Assembly: GCF_900168295.1 (NCBI RefSeq)
Contig: NZ_FVZL01000021.1
Location: 1-64,000, forward strand
Direction of reading: 5' to 3'
Origin: Arthrobacter sp. P2b
Lineage (GTDB): Bacteria > Actinomycetota > Actinomycetes > Actinomycetales > Micrococcaceae
DNA: 64,000 nt
Part shown: piece after piece, positions 56,093-64,000 of the stretch
Layout: every line of letters begins with the position of its first letter
Numbering within the stretch: the first letter of the stretch is position 1
Position numbers and translations under genes: made by a program
The notes under the pieces: generated by a model
Told to the model about the DNA's origin: nothing
Seen by the model: the letters and a program-made list of their open reading frames with translations, nothing else
Databases searched by the model: none

Positions 56093-57349
56093 ATGCTTGA
56101 CCTGATCCCTTCGCTCCACTCCTGGGCGCAGCGAGATGCGGCCGGACAGTTCGCGGTTGCCACCATCGTGGGCGCCACCGGTTCGGTGCCGCGGCCGGTG
56201 GGCACGTCCATGATCATCACCGCATCAGGCTCCGTACTCGGCAGCCTCTCCGGCGGCTGCGTGGAAGGCGCCGTGGTGGCGCTCGCGCTGGAGGCAATGG
56301 ACGACGGCGGAACCCGCCGGAAGACCTTCGGTTTCAGTTCGGCAGACGCTTTCGCCGCCGGGCTCACCTGCGGGGGAGAGCTGGACATCCATATTGAACC
56401 GGTGCCCGCGGCTGTTGCCCCTGAAAACGCGCCGCACCCGCTCCGGACCGCGCTGCGGCAACTCGCGGACGCGGGCTCTGGCCAGCCCGTGGCGCTGGTA
56501 CGCCGCGTGGGCACCCGGGGAGGTGCCGCCGTCGTACTCCATAACCCGGCAAACTTCCGTGGGGCAGCATCGCCGGAGCTGGCCGGACTTCTTGAACGGG
56601 AGTCACTCCTTCAGGTGGAAGCCCTGGTCCGCAACGGCGGCGCCGGGGTGGTCCGGCTGGCCGGAGCCGGCGGCTGCCTGCCGGACCGCCTGCAAGGTGA
56701 CCGGGACCAGGATTCCGGTGCGGACGCCATCCTGGTGGAATCCCGGCTCGCCCCGCCGCGGATGCTGGTGTTCGGCGCCAACGATTTCGGCGCCGCCCTG
56801 GTCCCTGCGGCGAAACTGCTGGGCTACCACGTGACCCTTGTGGACGCGCGGCCAGCGTTCGCGTCGCAGCCGCGCTTCGCCGCCGCTGACCAGGTGGTGA
56901 CGGACTGGCCGCACCGCTACCTGGCAGCCGAATCAGACGCCGGACGCCTGGACAGCCGCACCGTGGCGGCTGTCCTCAGCCACGACCCCAAATTCGACAT
57001 TCCGCTGCTGGAAGCCGCACTCGCCCTGGACCTCGCCTACGTCGGCGCGATGGGGTCCCGGCGCAGCCACCTCCAGCGGGTGGACGACCTCCTGGCAGCC
57101 GGCGTCGCGCCCGGCCGGATCGCCCAGCTGCATTCACCCATCGGCCTGGACCTGGGCGCCGTCACTCCTGCCGAAGTGGCTGTCTCCATCACGGCGGAGC
57201 TCATCGCGTCCCGCAGCCGCGCGGCGGGCTGCACCCCGCTCCGCGAGGCGTCCGGCCCCATCCATCAACACCCCGCGCAGCAGCCACCGCATCAGGCACC
57301 CCGGCAGCCCGCGCCAACCAAACTTCCCCAGGAGATCGCATGGACATGA
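56093..57349 (+). CDS. XdhC family molybdenum-cofactor maturation protein
   Basis: The 418-residue protein has the XdhC_CoxI N-domain (FAVATIVGATGSVPRPVGTSMIITASGSVLGSLSGGCVEGAVV, FGFSSADAFAAGLTCGGELDIHIEP) and a Rossmann XdhC_C domain (MLVFGANDFGAALVPAAKLLGYHVTLVDARPAFA, VLSHDPKFDIPLLEAAL, YVGAMGSRRSHLQRVDDL, HSPIGLDLGAVTPAEVAVSITAELI). It binds sulfurated Moco and delivers it to xanthine dehydrogenase. A His/Pro/Gln-rich tail is unusual. Its 3' end overlaps the next gene by 10 bp. Confidence 0.92.
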   Translation: MLDLIPSLHSWAQRDAAGQFAVATIVGATGSVPRPVGTSMIITASGSVLGSLSGGCVEGAVVALALEAMDDGGTRRKTFGFSSADAFAAGLTCGGELDIHIEPVPAAVAPENAPHPLRTALRQLADAGSGQPVALVRRVGTRGGAAVVLHNPANFRGAASPELAGLLERESLLQVEALVRNGGAGVVRLAGAGGCLPDRLQGDRDQDSGADAILVESRLAPPRMLVFGANDFGAALVPAAKLLGYHVTLVDARPAFASQPRFAAADQVVTDWPHRYLAAESDAGRLDSRTVAAVLSHDPKFDIPLLEAALALDLAYVGAMGSRRSHLQRVDDLLAAGVAPGRIAQLHSPIGLDLGAVTPAEVAVSITAELIASRSRAAGCTPLREASGPIHQHPAQQPPHQAPRQPAPTKLPQEIAWT

Positions 57350-58278
57350 ACACCATCGAGGCGGTGGTCCCCACCACCGACCCCGCACAATGGCGCGACG
57401 GCGACGCCTGGCTGGCCGGCGGAACGGTCCTCTTCTCCTACGGCAGCTACGCCTTTGGCCCGCAACCGCTCAAACGCCTTTTGGACCTCGGCGCCGCAGG
57501 CTGGGAGCCGGTCACCGTCACCGATGACGGCATCGAGCTCGCGGCCACCTGCACCATCGCCCAGCTGTACAGCCTCCCCTCTTCCCCGGATATGTCCGGC
57601 CGAAGCTGGGCGGGCCTTGACCTGGTCCGCCCGTGCTGCGATTCCTTTGTGGCGTCCTTCAAGGTGTGGAACATGTCCACCGTCGGCGGCAACCTCTGCA
57701 CCTCGCTGCCCGCTGGACCGGTCATCTCGCTCTGCGCCGGCCTCGACGGCGTCGCGACCATCCTGGGCCCGGGCGGCACCAGCCGCACGGTTCCGGTGGC
57801 CGACTTCATCACCGGTGACGCCGCCAACTCCCTGGCACCCGGCGAGCTGCTCCGCAGCGTCCACCTCCCGGCGTCGGTCCTTGCTTCCCGGGCGGCGTTC
57901 CGCCGCCTCTCGCTGAGCAACCTCGGTAGGTCCGGGGTGCTGCTGATCGGAAGGCTCGACGGCGGCACGTCCCTGGTCCTGACCGTCACCGCCGCCACCA
58001 AACGGCCTGTCCAGCTGCGCTTCAGCATGCTTCCGGACACTGACGAACTTGCGGCGGCGCTTGACGACAGCATCCCGGACGACCTGTACCACGACGACAT
58101 CCACGGCCTGCCCGCCTGGCGGCGGGACATGACCTACCGGCTCGCGGAGGAGATCCGCGCGGAGCTTGCCGCCCCGGAGGGGGCACCCGGGCTCCCGGTA
58201 TCCGGTGACTTCTGGCCGCCCCGGGCCGCGGCACCAAGCCAGCCGCCGGGGCACACCACACGTTCGAAAGGGGCCTGA
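57340..58278 (+). CDS. Xanthine dehydrogenase FAD-binding subunit
   Basis: The 312-residue protein is the FAD subunit of a molybdenum hydroxylase: WLAGGTVLFSYGSYAF, VTVTDDGIELAATCTIAQLYSLP, VASFKVWNMSTVGGNLCTSLPAGPVISLCAGLDGVATIL and a CODH-like C-terminal domain. It passes electrons from the 2Fe-2S centres to NAD+ or another acceptor. ATG 57340 has AGGAG 5 bases upstream; ATG 57346, overlapping the xdhC TGA, is the alternative. The fused FeS/Mo subunit follows after 2 bp. Confidence 0.92.
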   Translation: MDMNTIEAVVPTTDPAQWRDGDAWLAGGTVLFSYGSYAFGPQPLKRLLDLGAAGWEPVTVTDDGIELAATCTIAQLYSLPSSPDMSGRSWAGLDLVRPCCDSFVASFKVWNMSTVGGNLCTSLPAGPVISLCAGLDGVATILGPGGTSRTVPVADFITGDAANSLAPGELLRSVHLPASVLASRAAFRRLSLSNLGRSGVLLIGRLDGGTSLVLTVTAATKRPVQLRFSMLPDTDELAAALDDSIPDDLYHDDIHGLPAWRRDMTYRLAEEIRAELAAPEGAPGLPVSGDFWPPRAAAPSQPPGHTTRSKGA

Positions 58279-58280
58279 GC

Positions 58281-61112
58281 ATGGCCATCGAGATCAACGG
58301 AACAGCAGCGGACGCGGCACCCCGCCCCGGCCAGTGCCTGCGGACCTTCCTCCGCGAGCAAGGGAACCTTGGCGTGAAAAAGGGCTGCGACGGCGGCGAT
58401 TGCGGCGCCTGCACTGTCCACGTGGACGGCACGCCCGTGCACAGCTGCATCTACCCCGCCGTACGGGCCGAAGGACATGCGGTCACCACCATCGAGGGCC
58501 TCGCGGCCACCTCCGGCAGCGGTGACCAGCTTCACCCCGTGCAGCAACAGTTCATGGAACGGCAGGGCTTCCAATGCGGCTTCTGCACCGCGGGCATGCT
58601 CATGACGGCCGCCACGTTCGACGACGAACAAAAAGACAACCTGCCGCGGAACCTCAAGGGCAACCTCTGCCGCTGCACGGGATACCGTGCCATCGCCGAT
58701 GCCGTCTGCGGGCACGCCGGCCACCCGGACCCGCAGGGACCGGGCTCGGGCATCGCCGGGGAAAGCCAGCCGGATCCCGAACCCGGGCAGCTGGGCGACG
58801 ACGTCCCGGCCCCTGCCAGCCGGGCCGTGGTCACCGGCACCGCCCGCTACACCCTGGACATTCCGCAGGACCAGCAGCAGGGCCTGCTGCACCTCAAGAT
58901 CCTGCGCTCGCCGCATGCCTCCGCCCGCATCCTCTCCATCAGCACCGAGGCCGCTCTGAAGGTGCCCGGCGTGGTGGCCGTCTTCACCCACGAGGACGCC
59001 CCTGCGCAGCTGTTCTCCACCGCCCAGCACGAGCTCTTCACCGATGATCCGGACGATACCCGCGTGCTGGATGACGTGGTGAGGTTCATCGGGCAGCGGG
59101 TTGCCGCCGTGGTAGCCGAATCGGTGGGCGCCGCCGAAGCCGGCGTCCGTGCACTGGAGGTGGAGTACCAGGAGCTGCCCGCCGTTTTCACGCCGCAGGA
59201 CGCCCTGCTGCCCGGCGCGCCGCTGGTTCACGCCGGCAAGGACGGCACCGCCTCCCGGATCGCCCGGCCGGACCGGAACGTGGTGGCCGAGCTCCACTCG
59301 GAACTGGGCAGCGTGGCCGAGGGCTTCGCTGCCGCCGACTTCATCCACGAACAGACGTACCGCACCCAGCGCGTCCAGCATGTCGCCCTGGAAACGCACG
59401 CTGCCATCGCATCGGTGGACGGCGATGGCCGGCTCCAAATCCGCACGTCCAGCCAGGTCCCGTTCCTGGTCCGCCGCACGCTGTGCAGGGTGTTCGGGCT
59501 GGAGGAAGACCAGGTGCATGTGGTTGCCGGCCGGGTGGGCGGGGGATTCGGCGGCAAGCAGGAGGTCCTCACCGAGGACCTGGTGGCGCTCGCGGCCCTG
59601 AAGCTGCAGCGTCCGGTCCAGCTGGAGCTCACCCGGACGGAACAGTTCACCGCCACCACCACCCGCCATCCCTTCACCATCAAGCTTCGCGCCGGTGCCA
59701 GCGCCGACGGGCGCCTCACCGCGCTGGAGCTGGACGTCCTGACCAATACGGGTGCCTATGGCAACCACGGCCCGGGCGTGATGTTCCACGGCTGCGGCGA
59801 ATCGCTGGCTGTGTACAAGTGTGCGAACAAAAAGGTGGACGCCCATGCGATGTACACCAACACCGTTCCGGCGGGGGCGTTCCGAGGGTACGGGCTGAGC
59901 CAGATGATCTTCGCCATCGAATCGGCCATGGACGAGCTCGCCGTGGGGATCGGCACGGACCCGCTGGAGTTCCGCCGCCGGAACATGGTCCGCGAAGGGG
60001 ACAGCATGCTGTCCACGCAGCCGCAGCCCGAGGAGGACGTCCACTACGGCAGCTATGGGCTGGACCAGTGCCTGGACCTCGTCCGGGATGCGCTGGACCG
60101 GGGACGGGAACGCTACCGGGATGCCGGGCTGGACGAACTGGGCCCGGACTGGCTGACCGGCGAAGGTGCGGCGCTGTCCATGATCGACACCGTGCCGCCG
60201 CGCGGCCACTTCGCCCATTCGAAGCTCCGGCTCCTGCCGGACGGAACGTACCAGGCCGACGTCGGGACCGCCGAATTCGGCAACGGCACCACCACGGTCC
60301 ATGCCCAGCTCGCGGCCACTGCCCTGTCCACGGACGCCTCGCGGGTTATGGTGCGGCAGTCGGACACGGACCTGATCGAGCACGATACCGGCGCGTTCGG
60401 TTCGGCCGGCACCGTCGTGGCCGGAAAGGCCACCCTGGCCGCGGCCGAGGAGCTGGCCGTCCGCATCAGGGCATTCGCAGCAGGTATCCGGCAGACCCAG
60501 GCTGCGGCCTGCGTCCTCGACGGCGACGGCGTGGTTGTGGACGGAACGCCCGTGCCGCTTGCGGAACTGGCGCAGGCGGCCGCGGATGCCGGCGTCGAAC
60601 TCGCTGCTGAAGGACGCTGGGGCGGCACGCCGCGCTCGGTCGCGTTCAACGTCCATGGCTTCCGGGTGGCCGTGAACCGCGGCACGGGGGAGCTGAAAAT
60701 CCTGCAGAGCGTGCAGGCAGCCGACGCCGGCGTGGTGGTTAACCCGCGCCAGTGCCGGGGCCAGATCGAAGGCGGCATCGCCCAGGCGATCGGTGCCGCG
60801 CTGTACGAGGAAGTGGTGGTCAACGACGCCGGGAAGGTCACCACGGACATCCTGCGGCAGTACCACATCCCCACCTTCGCGGACGTCCCGCGCAGCGAGG
60901 TGTACTTCGCGGACACCAACGATGCGATGGGTCCGCTGGGCGCCAAATCGATGAGTGAAAGCCCCTTCAATCCCGTGGCGCCGGCCCTGGCGAACGCCAT
61001 CCGGAATGCGACGGGCGTGCGGTTTTCTTCGTTGCCGATCGCCCGGGACAGGATCTACCTGGGACTCAAGGAGGCCGGGCTGGCGCCGAAGCTGGAGCAT
61101 CTCCTGTCATAG
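58281..61112 (+). CDS. Xanthine dehydrogenase, fused 2Fe-2S and molybdopterin-binding subunit
   Basis: The 943-residue protein joins the two FeS domains (plant-type C36, C41, C44, C56; helical C99, C102, C130, C132) to the Mo-binding large subunit. The latter begins near TGTARYTLDIPQDQQQG and includes RVGGGFGGKQEVLTEDLVAL, NTVPAGAFRGYGLSQMIFAIESAMDELA and the catalytic-Glu region GAKSMSESPFNPVAPALANAIRNATG. It oxidises xanthine to urate. FeS and Mo parts are usually separate genes in bacteria. With the separate FAD subunit this makes a two-polypeptide enzyme. A 63-bp palindrome follows the stop. Confidence 0.93.
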   Translation: MAIEINGTAADAAPRPGQCLRTFLREQGNLGVKKGCDGGDCGACTVHVDGTPVHSCIYPAVRAEGHAVTTIEGLAATSGSGDQLHPVQQQFMERQGFQCGFCTAGMLMTAATFDDEQKDNLPRNLKGNLCRCTGYRAIADAVCGHAGHPDPQGPGSGIAGESQPDPEPGQLGDDVPAPASRAVVTGTARYTLDIPQDQQQGLLHLKILRSPHASARILSISTEAALKVPGVVAVFTHEDAPAQLFSTAQHELFTDDPDDTRVLDDVVRFIGQRVAAVVAESVGAAEAGVRALEVEYQELPAVFTPQDALLPGAPLVHAGKDGTASRIARPDRNVVAELHSELGSVAEGFAAADFIHEQTYRTQRVQHVALETHAAIASVDGDGRLQIRTSSQVPFLVRRTLCRVFGLEEDQVHVVAGRVGGGFGGKQEVLTEDLVALAALKLQRPVQLELTRTEQFTATTTRHPFTIKLRAGASADGRLTALELDVLTNTGAYGNHGPGVMFHGCGESLAVYKCANKKVDAHAMYTNTVPAGAFRGYGLSQMIFAIESAMDELAVGIGTDPLEFRRRNMVREGDSMLSTQPQPEEDVHYGSYGLDQCLDLVRDALDRGRERYRDAGLDELGPDWLTGEGAALSMIDTVPPRGHFAHSKLRLLPDGTYQADVGTAEFGNGTTTVHAQLAATALSTDASRVMVRQSDTDLIEHDTGAFGSAGTVVAGKATLAAAEELAVRIRAFAAGIRQTQAAACVLDGDGVVVDGTPVPLAELAQAAADAGVELAAEGRWGGTPRSVAFNVHGFRVAVNRGTGELKILQSVQAADAGVVVNPRQCRGQIEGGIAQAIGAALYEEVVVNDAGKVTTDILRQYHIPTFADVPRSEVYFADTNDAMGPLGAKSMSESPFNPVAPALANAIRNATGVRFSSLPIARDRIYLGLKEAGLAPKLEHLLS

Positions 61113-61114
61113 GC

Positions 61115-61177
61115 CAACGCGGGGTCACAAAATGCCCCATTAGGCGCGTTCAGCGGGCCTAAGCTGACCCCGCGTTG
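61115..61177. repeat. Long inverted repeat after the xanthine dehydrogenase gene
   Basis: CAACGCGGGGTCA (61115-61127) and TGACCCCGCGTTG (61165-61177) are perfectly complementary over 13 bp with 37 bases between them, which themselves contain smaller pairings. It probably terminates the purine operon. The right arm also supplies a possible -35 (CTGACC) for the aldo/keto reductase gene. Confidence 0.65.
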
Positions 61178-61187
61178 CATCGTTGCA

Positions 61188-61200
61188 TATAGTCGGGGGA
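61188..61200 (+). promoter_or_regulatory. -10 element for a probable leaderless aldo/keto reductase transcript
   Basis: TATAGT (61188-61193) ends 6 bases before the ATG at 61200, with CTGACC (61164-61169) 18 bp further upstream. Initiation would fall on or next to the start codon. GGGGG ahead of the ATG is too close to act as a normal ribosome-binding site. Confidence 0.5.
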
Positions 61201-62180
61201 TGGAACAGCGGATTTTAGGCAAGACCGGACGGAATGTGTCCGTCGTTGGACTGGGAACCTGGCAGCTCGGCGCTGACTGGGGCCACGTCGACCCTGCCCA
61301 GGCGCAGGCAATCCTGGCGGCCTCCGTGGAAGCGGGCGTCAACTTCTTTGATACGGCCGACGTCTACGGGGACGGCAAGAGCGAGCAGGCCATCGGGAAG
61401 TTCCTGGCGGACAACCCGGGGCTGGACATCACCGTGGCCACCAAGATGGGCCGCCGGATGGACCAGCTGCCGGAAAACTACACGCTGGCCAACTTCCGCC
61501 AGTGGGTGGACCGCTCGCGGAAGAACCTGGGAACGGACACCCTGGACCTGGTCCAGCTGCACTGCCCGCCCACCCCCGTGTACAGCAACGCAGAGGTTTA
61601 CGACGCCCTGGACACCCTGGTGGCCGAAGGTGCCATCCGTAACTACGGCGTCAGCGTGGAACGCACGGACGAAGCCCTCGAAGCGATCAGCCATCAAGGC
61701 ACGGCCTCGGTCCAGATCATCCTGAACGCCTTCCGGCTCAAGCCGCTGGACGAAGTGCTTCCTGCGGCCAAGGCAGCTGGCGTGGGCATCATCGCGCGGG
61801 TACCGCTCGCCTCTGGCCTGCTGACCGGGAAGTATTCCAAGGAGACGTCCTTCGCCGAGAACGACCACCGGAACTACAACCGCAACGGCGAGTCCTTCGA
61901 CGTCGGCGAGACGTTCTCCGGCGTGGACTACGAGCTGGGCCTGAAGGCCGTAGCGGAGTTCGAGCAGCTGGTCCCCTCCGGCGCAACCACCGCGCAGGCC
62001 GCCATTGCGTGGATTGCTGCGCAGGACGGCGTCACCACCGTGATTCCGGGCGCCCGCAACGTGGAGCAGGCTGCGGCGAACGCTGCCGCCGCGGCCGTCA
62101 CCGTCAATGAGGAATTCGACGGCGGCGTCCGCTGGATCTACGACCACTACTTCCGCGAAGTTATCCACCCCCGCTGGTAG
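61200..62180 (+). CDS. Aldo/keto reductase
   Basis: The 326-residue TIM-barrel NADPH oxidoreductase has the AKR tetrad: Asp and Tyr in FFDTADVYGDGKSE, Lys in TVATKMGRR, and His in DLVQLHCPPTP. The C-terminal cofactor site is TVIPGARNVEQAAANAAA. It is closest in pattern to AKR groups acting on aldehydes or sugars; the substrate is unknown. It follows the purine operon palindrome and appears to have its own promoter with a leaderless start. Confidence 0.92.
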   Translation: MEQRILGKTGRNVSVVGLGTWQLGADWGHVDPAQAQAILAASVEAGVNFFDTADVYGDGKSEQAIGKFLADNPGLDITVATKMGRRMDQLPENYTLANFRQWVDRSRKNLGTDTLDLVQLHCPPTPVYSNAEVYDALDTLVAEGAIRNYGVSVERTDEALEAISHQGTASVQIILNAFRLKPLDEVLPAAKAAGVGIIARVPLASGLLTGKYSKETSFAENDHRNYNRNGESFDVGETFSGVDYELGLKAVAEFEQLVPSGATTAQAAIAWIAAQDGVTTVIPGARNVEQAAANAAAAAVTVNEEFDGGVRWIYDHYFREVIHPRW

Positions 62181-62264
62181 CGTTCGCCGCCTGCCCATGC
62201 CTCGCTCCGCTCGCCACGGGGACCCCGGGCGGCTCTCTTACGCACTCAGCTTGGGAGGACGTCG

Positions 62265-62912
62265 GTGACTGCCTCCGTCCACGACTTTGTGGAGCGGCTC
62301 GCGGCGGCGGAAACCGGGTCTGCCTGCACCAACTTCTTCGACGACAGCGTCCCCGCAAATGCGCGGCGCCGGGACAACCTGTCGATCTACCTCGAAGAGA
62401 TGCTGGGCCGCGCGCCGAAGGTGCTGCTGGTGGGGGAGGCTCCCGGTTTCCGGGGGATGCGCATCACCGGGGTTCCTTTCACCAACCGCAGCATCCTTGA
62501 GGGGCCCGCCAACGGCTTCGGGCTGTTCGGGCCAGGGAAGGGCTACGTCTTGCCGCCCGACGCCGCGGGTGTGCCTGCCGAACCGACCGCAACGGTGATG
62601 TGGCAGGTCCTGGCCGAGCTGGAGTTCCTGCCCCTCCTGTGGAGTGCCTTCCCCTGGCATCCGCACCTGCCCGGGCAGCCCCTGTCCAATCGGACTCCGA
62701 CGCCGGCGGAAGCAGCCCTCGGGGCGCCTTTCCGGCAGGCACTGGTGGACTTGTTCGAGATCCAAAGCGTGGTGGCCGTGGGCAATGTGGCCCACCGCAG
62801 CCTGCAGCGGAGCGGACTCGAGGTGCCCAAGGTGAGGCATCCTTCCCATGGCGGACGCTCGGGTTTCAAACGGGGTCTGGAACAGCTTCTGAGCGCCGGG
62901 ATGCAGGCCTGA
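62265..62912 (+). CDS. Uracil-DNA glycosylase superfamily protein
   Basis: The 215-residue protein has the UDG-fold motifs KVLLVGEAPGFRGMRITGVPFT (water-activating loop region) and VRHPSHGGRSGFKRGLEQLL (HPS motif and following helix). The central part, LPLLWSAFPWHPHLPGQPLSNRTPTPAE, is atypical for the classical UDG families, so base specificity is uncertain. GGAGGA precedes GTG 62265. The following DUF5655-like gene is 29 bp downstream. Confidence 0.83.
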   Translation: MTASVHDFVERLAAAETGSACTNFFDDSVPANARRRDNLSIYLEEMLGRAPKVLLVGEAPGFRGMRITGVPFTNRSILEGPANGFGLFGPGKGYVLPPDAAGVPAEPTATVMWQVLAELEFLPLLWSAFPWHPHLPGQPLSNRTPTPAEAALGAPFRQALVDLFEIQSVVAVGNVAHRSLQRSGLEVPKVRHPSHGGRSGFKRGLEQLLSAGMQA

Positions 62913-62941
62913 AGCGAGTGAACCAGTCGTAGTGGGCCACC

Positions 62942-63298
62942 ATGGTGAGTGTGGATGCAGAACAGCTTTTTCCCGGCGCCCTTAGGGAGATCTATGATGC
63001 TCTTTCCGCCCGGGTGCTCGGGCTGGGTGACGAAATCGTAGAACAGTTCTCGAAGACCCAGGTGAGTTACGGTGCGGCCCGGAAGTTCGTGTGGCTCACC
63101 CCGGTCACGACGAGCAAAGCGCTTCTGACCATGGACATGTGGGATGAGCACCACGGTTCGTTCCTCCGCAGTGTTATCCGATTTCGTCACGACAAGTACA
63201 CACACCAGATCGACGTGCGCACGGCAGCCGACATCGAGACTGTGGCCGCACTCGGCTGGTTCGAGGAATCAGCCGCTTGGGGCCGGAAGCACCGGTGA
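62942..63298 (+). CDS. DUF5655-like protein
   Basis: The 118-residue cytoplasmic protein matches the pattern of DUF5655 domains: FPGALREIYDALSARVLGLGDEIVEQFSKTQVSYGAARKFVWLTPVTTSKALLTMDMW, followed by a His/Arg-rich strand IRFRHDKYTHQIDVRTAADIETVAALGWFEESA. Such domains occur alone or fused to predicted nucleic-acid-related proteins. The function is unknown. It follows the UDG-like gene closely and may be cotranscribed. Confidence 0.72.
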   Translation: MVSVDAEQLFPGALREIYDALSARVLGLGDEIVEQFSKTQVSYGAARKFVWLTPVTTSKALLTMDMWDEHHGSFLRSVIRFRHDKYTHQIDVRTAADIETVAALGWFEESAAWGRKHR

Positions 63299-63408
63299 TC
63301 GAACAACTGGCAGTGGACTCCCACGGCTGGTGACGACGAACCCTGGCGCAGAGGGAATTTGAACTAAAGTCAGCTCGCATTGTCAGACCCCCCTGTCATA
63401 GTTTGAGT

Positions 63409-64000
63409 ATGGCGGGCAGGGCGGCATTGGAAGCGTTGGAGGTCCTTGAGGCGTCCCTTGCTGAGTTGGGTGCTGTGCTGCGTGGGACCGGTGAGGGTTT
63501 TGATCCGTTGCGGGAGCAGGCTGATCGGAGCCTGGACGGGCTCGCTGGGGTCGCCCGGCTTGAGGCCGGGACAGCTGCGTTGAAGGTGCATCTGGCTGCA
63601 GGGTATGCAGAAGCTGCCAAGGCTGTGGCGTCACGGGCCATGGTGCCATCCGGGGCGATGGCGCAGGAAGCGTCGATGGTCGCCGAGGTCGCCGGTGTGC
63701 TGACTATTGGGGCGAGGGCTGCCGGTGTGCTGCTGAACGAGTCGCAGGTGCTGGCCGATGTTTTGCCGTTGACCTTGGCGGGGTTGCAGGACGGTAGCTT
63801 GTCGTGGGCGCACGCGAAGGCGATGGTGGAGGAAACCGCCACCCTGGATTGGGCCGGGGCGGCGGCGTTGGAGGAGCATTTCCTGGGCCCGGACGCACCG
63901 AACCCGGCCACCGGGTGTGCGGGGCCGGGGGAGTTGGTGCCGCACCGGTTCCGGCACAAGGCCCGGATCTGGCGGGAACGCCACCACCCCGAATCCCTTG
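63409..64000 (+). CDS. N-terminal part of a DUF222 (13E12-repeat family) protein, cut by window end
   Basis: The frame is open from ATG 63409 to the last base (197 codons). It encodes the DUF222 domain: LRGTGEGFDPLREQADRSLDGLAGVARLEAGTAALKVHLAAGYAEAAKAV, LTIGARAAGVLLNESQVLADVLPLTLAGLQDGSLSWAHAKAMVEET and HRFRHKARIWRERHHPESL. An HNH nuclease domain is expected past the edge, as in the fragment at 1-369. Codon choice (many TTG, GTG, GGG) differs from the neighbouring genes. The upstream TGTCAGACCCCCCTGTCAT (63381-63399) contains a palindromic TGTCAG/CTGTCA arrangement and there is no clear ribosome-binding site. Confidence 0.85.
   Translation, partial: MAGRAALEALEVLEASLAELGAVLRGTGEGFDPLREQADRSLDGLAGVARLEAGTAALKVHLAAGYAEAAKAVASRAMVPSGAMAQEASMVAEVAGVLTIGARAAGVLLNESQVLADVLPLTLAGLQDGSLSWAHAKAMVEETATLDWAGAAALEEHFLGPDAPNPATGCAGPGELVPHRFRHKARIWRERHHPESL

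Noticed and set aside
54542..56119. Long minus-strand frame opposite the purine permease
   Set aside because: It is an antisense shadow with a low-complexity His/Glu/Gly product and no ribosome-binding site.
58134..61100. Open frame of 988 codons on the minus strand opposite xanthine dehydrogenase
   Set aside because: It lies exactly antisense to a well-conserved gene, has composition typical of a GC-rich shadow frame (Gly, Arg, His, Val rich) and matches no family.

Overview
The window is high-GC actinobacterial chromosome, most like the Arthrobacter/Pseudarthrobacter group of the Micrococcaceae. This rests on codon use, DUF222/HNH proteins at both edges, a standalone LigD-type polymerase, an ANTAR regulator, a GH15 trehalase and several leaderless-looking starts. 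I see no rRNA, tRNA, insertion sequence, prophage or CRISPR array. It reads as ordinary chromosome with one large, coherent catabolic region.

Layout. 1-5.1 kb: tail of a DUF222/HNH protein, a class A penicillin-binding protein divergent from a self-operated PadR regulator, and an ammonium transporter with a strong GlnR-type box. 5.1-9.7 kb: an alpha/beta hydrolase, then a GntR-controlled locus (nitrilase-superfamily amidase, MHS symporter, DUF2848 protein) whose two divergent promoters share one operator word. 9.7-17.7 kb: small membrane proteins, a flavin-dependent oxidoreductase, a ferredoxin reductase/acyl desaturase pair, a zinc-type CDF exporter with a broken ArsR gene in front, and a chloroperoxidase-like hydrolase. 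17.8-24.9 kb: a beta-helix lipoprotein/VTC/DUF4956 module, a transglycosylase, a response regulator beside a GAF-ANTAR protein, an adenylate kinase and an SDR. 25-41.4 kb: a subtilase with an apparent ATT start, DNA alkylation repair, PAP2, an HspR-like/Hsp20/J-domain heat-shock group, an AAA ATPase, GH1 and GH15 glycosidases, App1- and HAD-type phosphatases, a zinc alcohol dehydrogenase and a lipoprotein shaped like a serine beta-lactamase but without its catalytic motifs.

41.5-61.1 kb is a purine-degradation region. Guanine deaminase, an AzgA-type permease, XdhC and two xanthine dehydrogenase subunits form one operon. 8-oxoguanine deaminase, urate oxidase and an NCS2 permease lie beside it. 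An operon of malic enzyme, malate synthase, a DUF6986 aldolase-like protein and ureidoglycine aminohydrolase turns the ureide end product into malate and pyruvate. An IclR regulator is divergent from that operon. The same kind of box (TTYC-N7-GRAA) occurs at four promoters here. The intermediate steps (hydroxyisourate hydrolase, OHCU decarboxylase, allantoinase, allantoate hydrolase) are not in the window.

The most striking unexplained element is the 5' leader of the guanine deaminase operon (about 53763-53896). A 9-bp closing stem encloses a 7-bp hairpin and a weaker one. The 3' strand of the closing stem can instead pair with the Shine-Dalgarno sequence, and its 5' strand can instead pair with bases just upstream. 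That is the layout of a translational riboswitch, but it does not match a purine aptamer as I know it. 61.2-64 kb holds an aldo/keto reductase, a uracil-DNA-glycosylase-family protein, a DUF5655-like protein and the start of another DUF222 protein.
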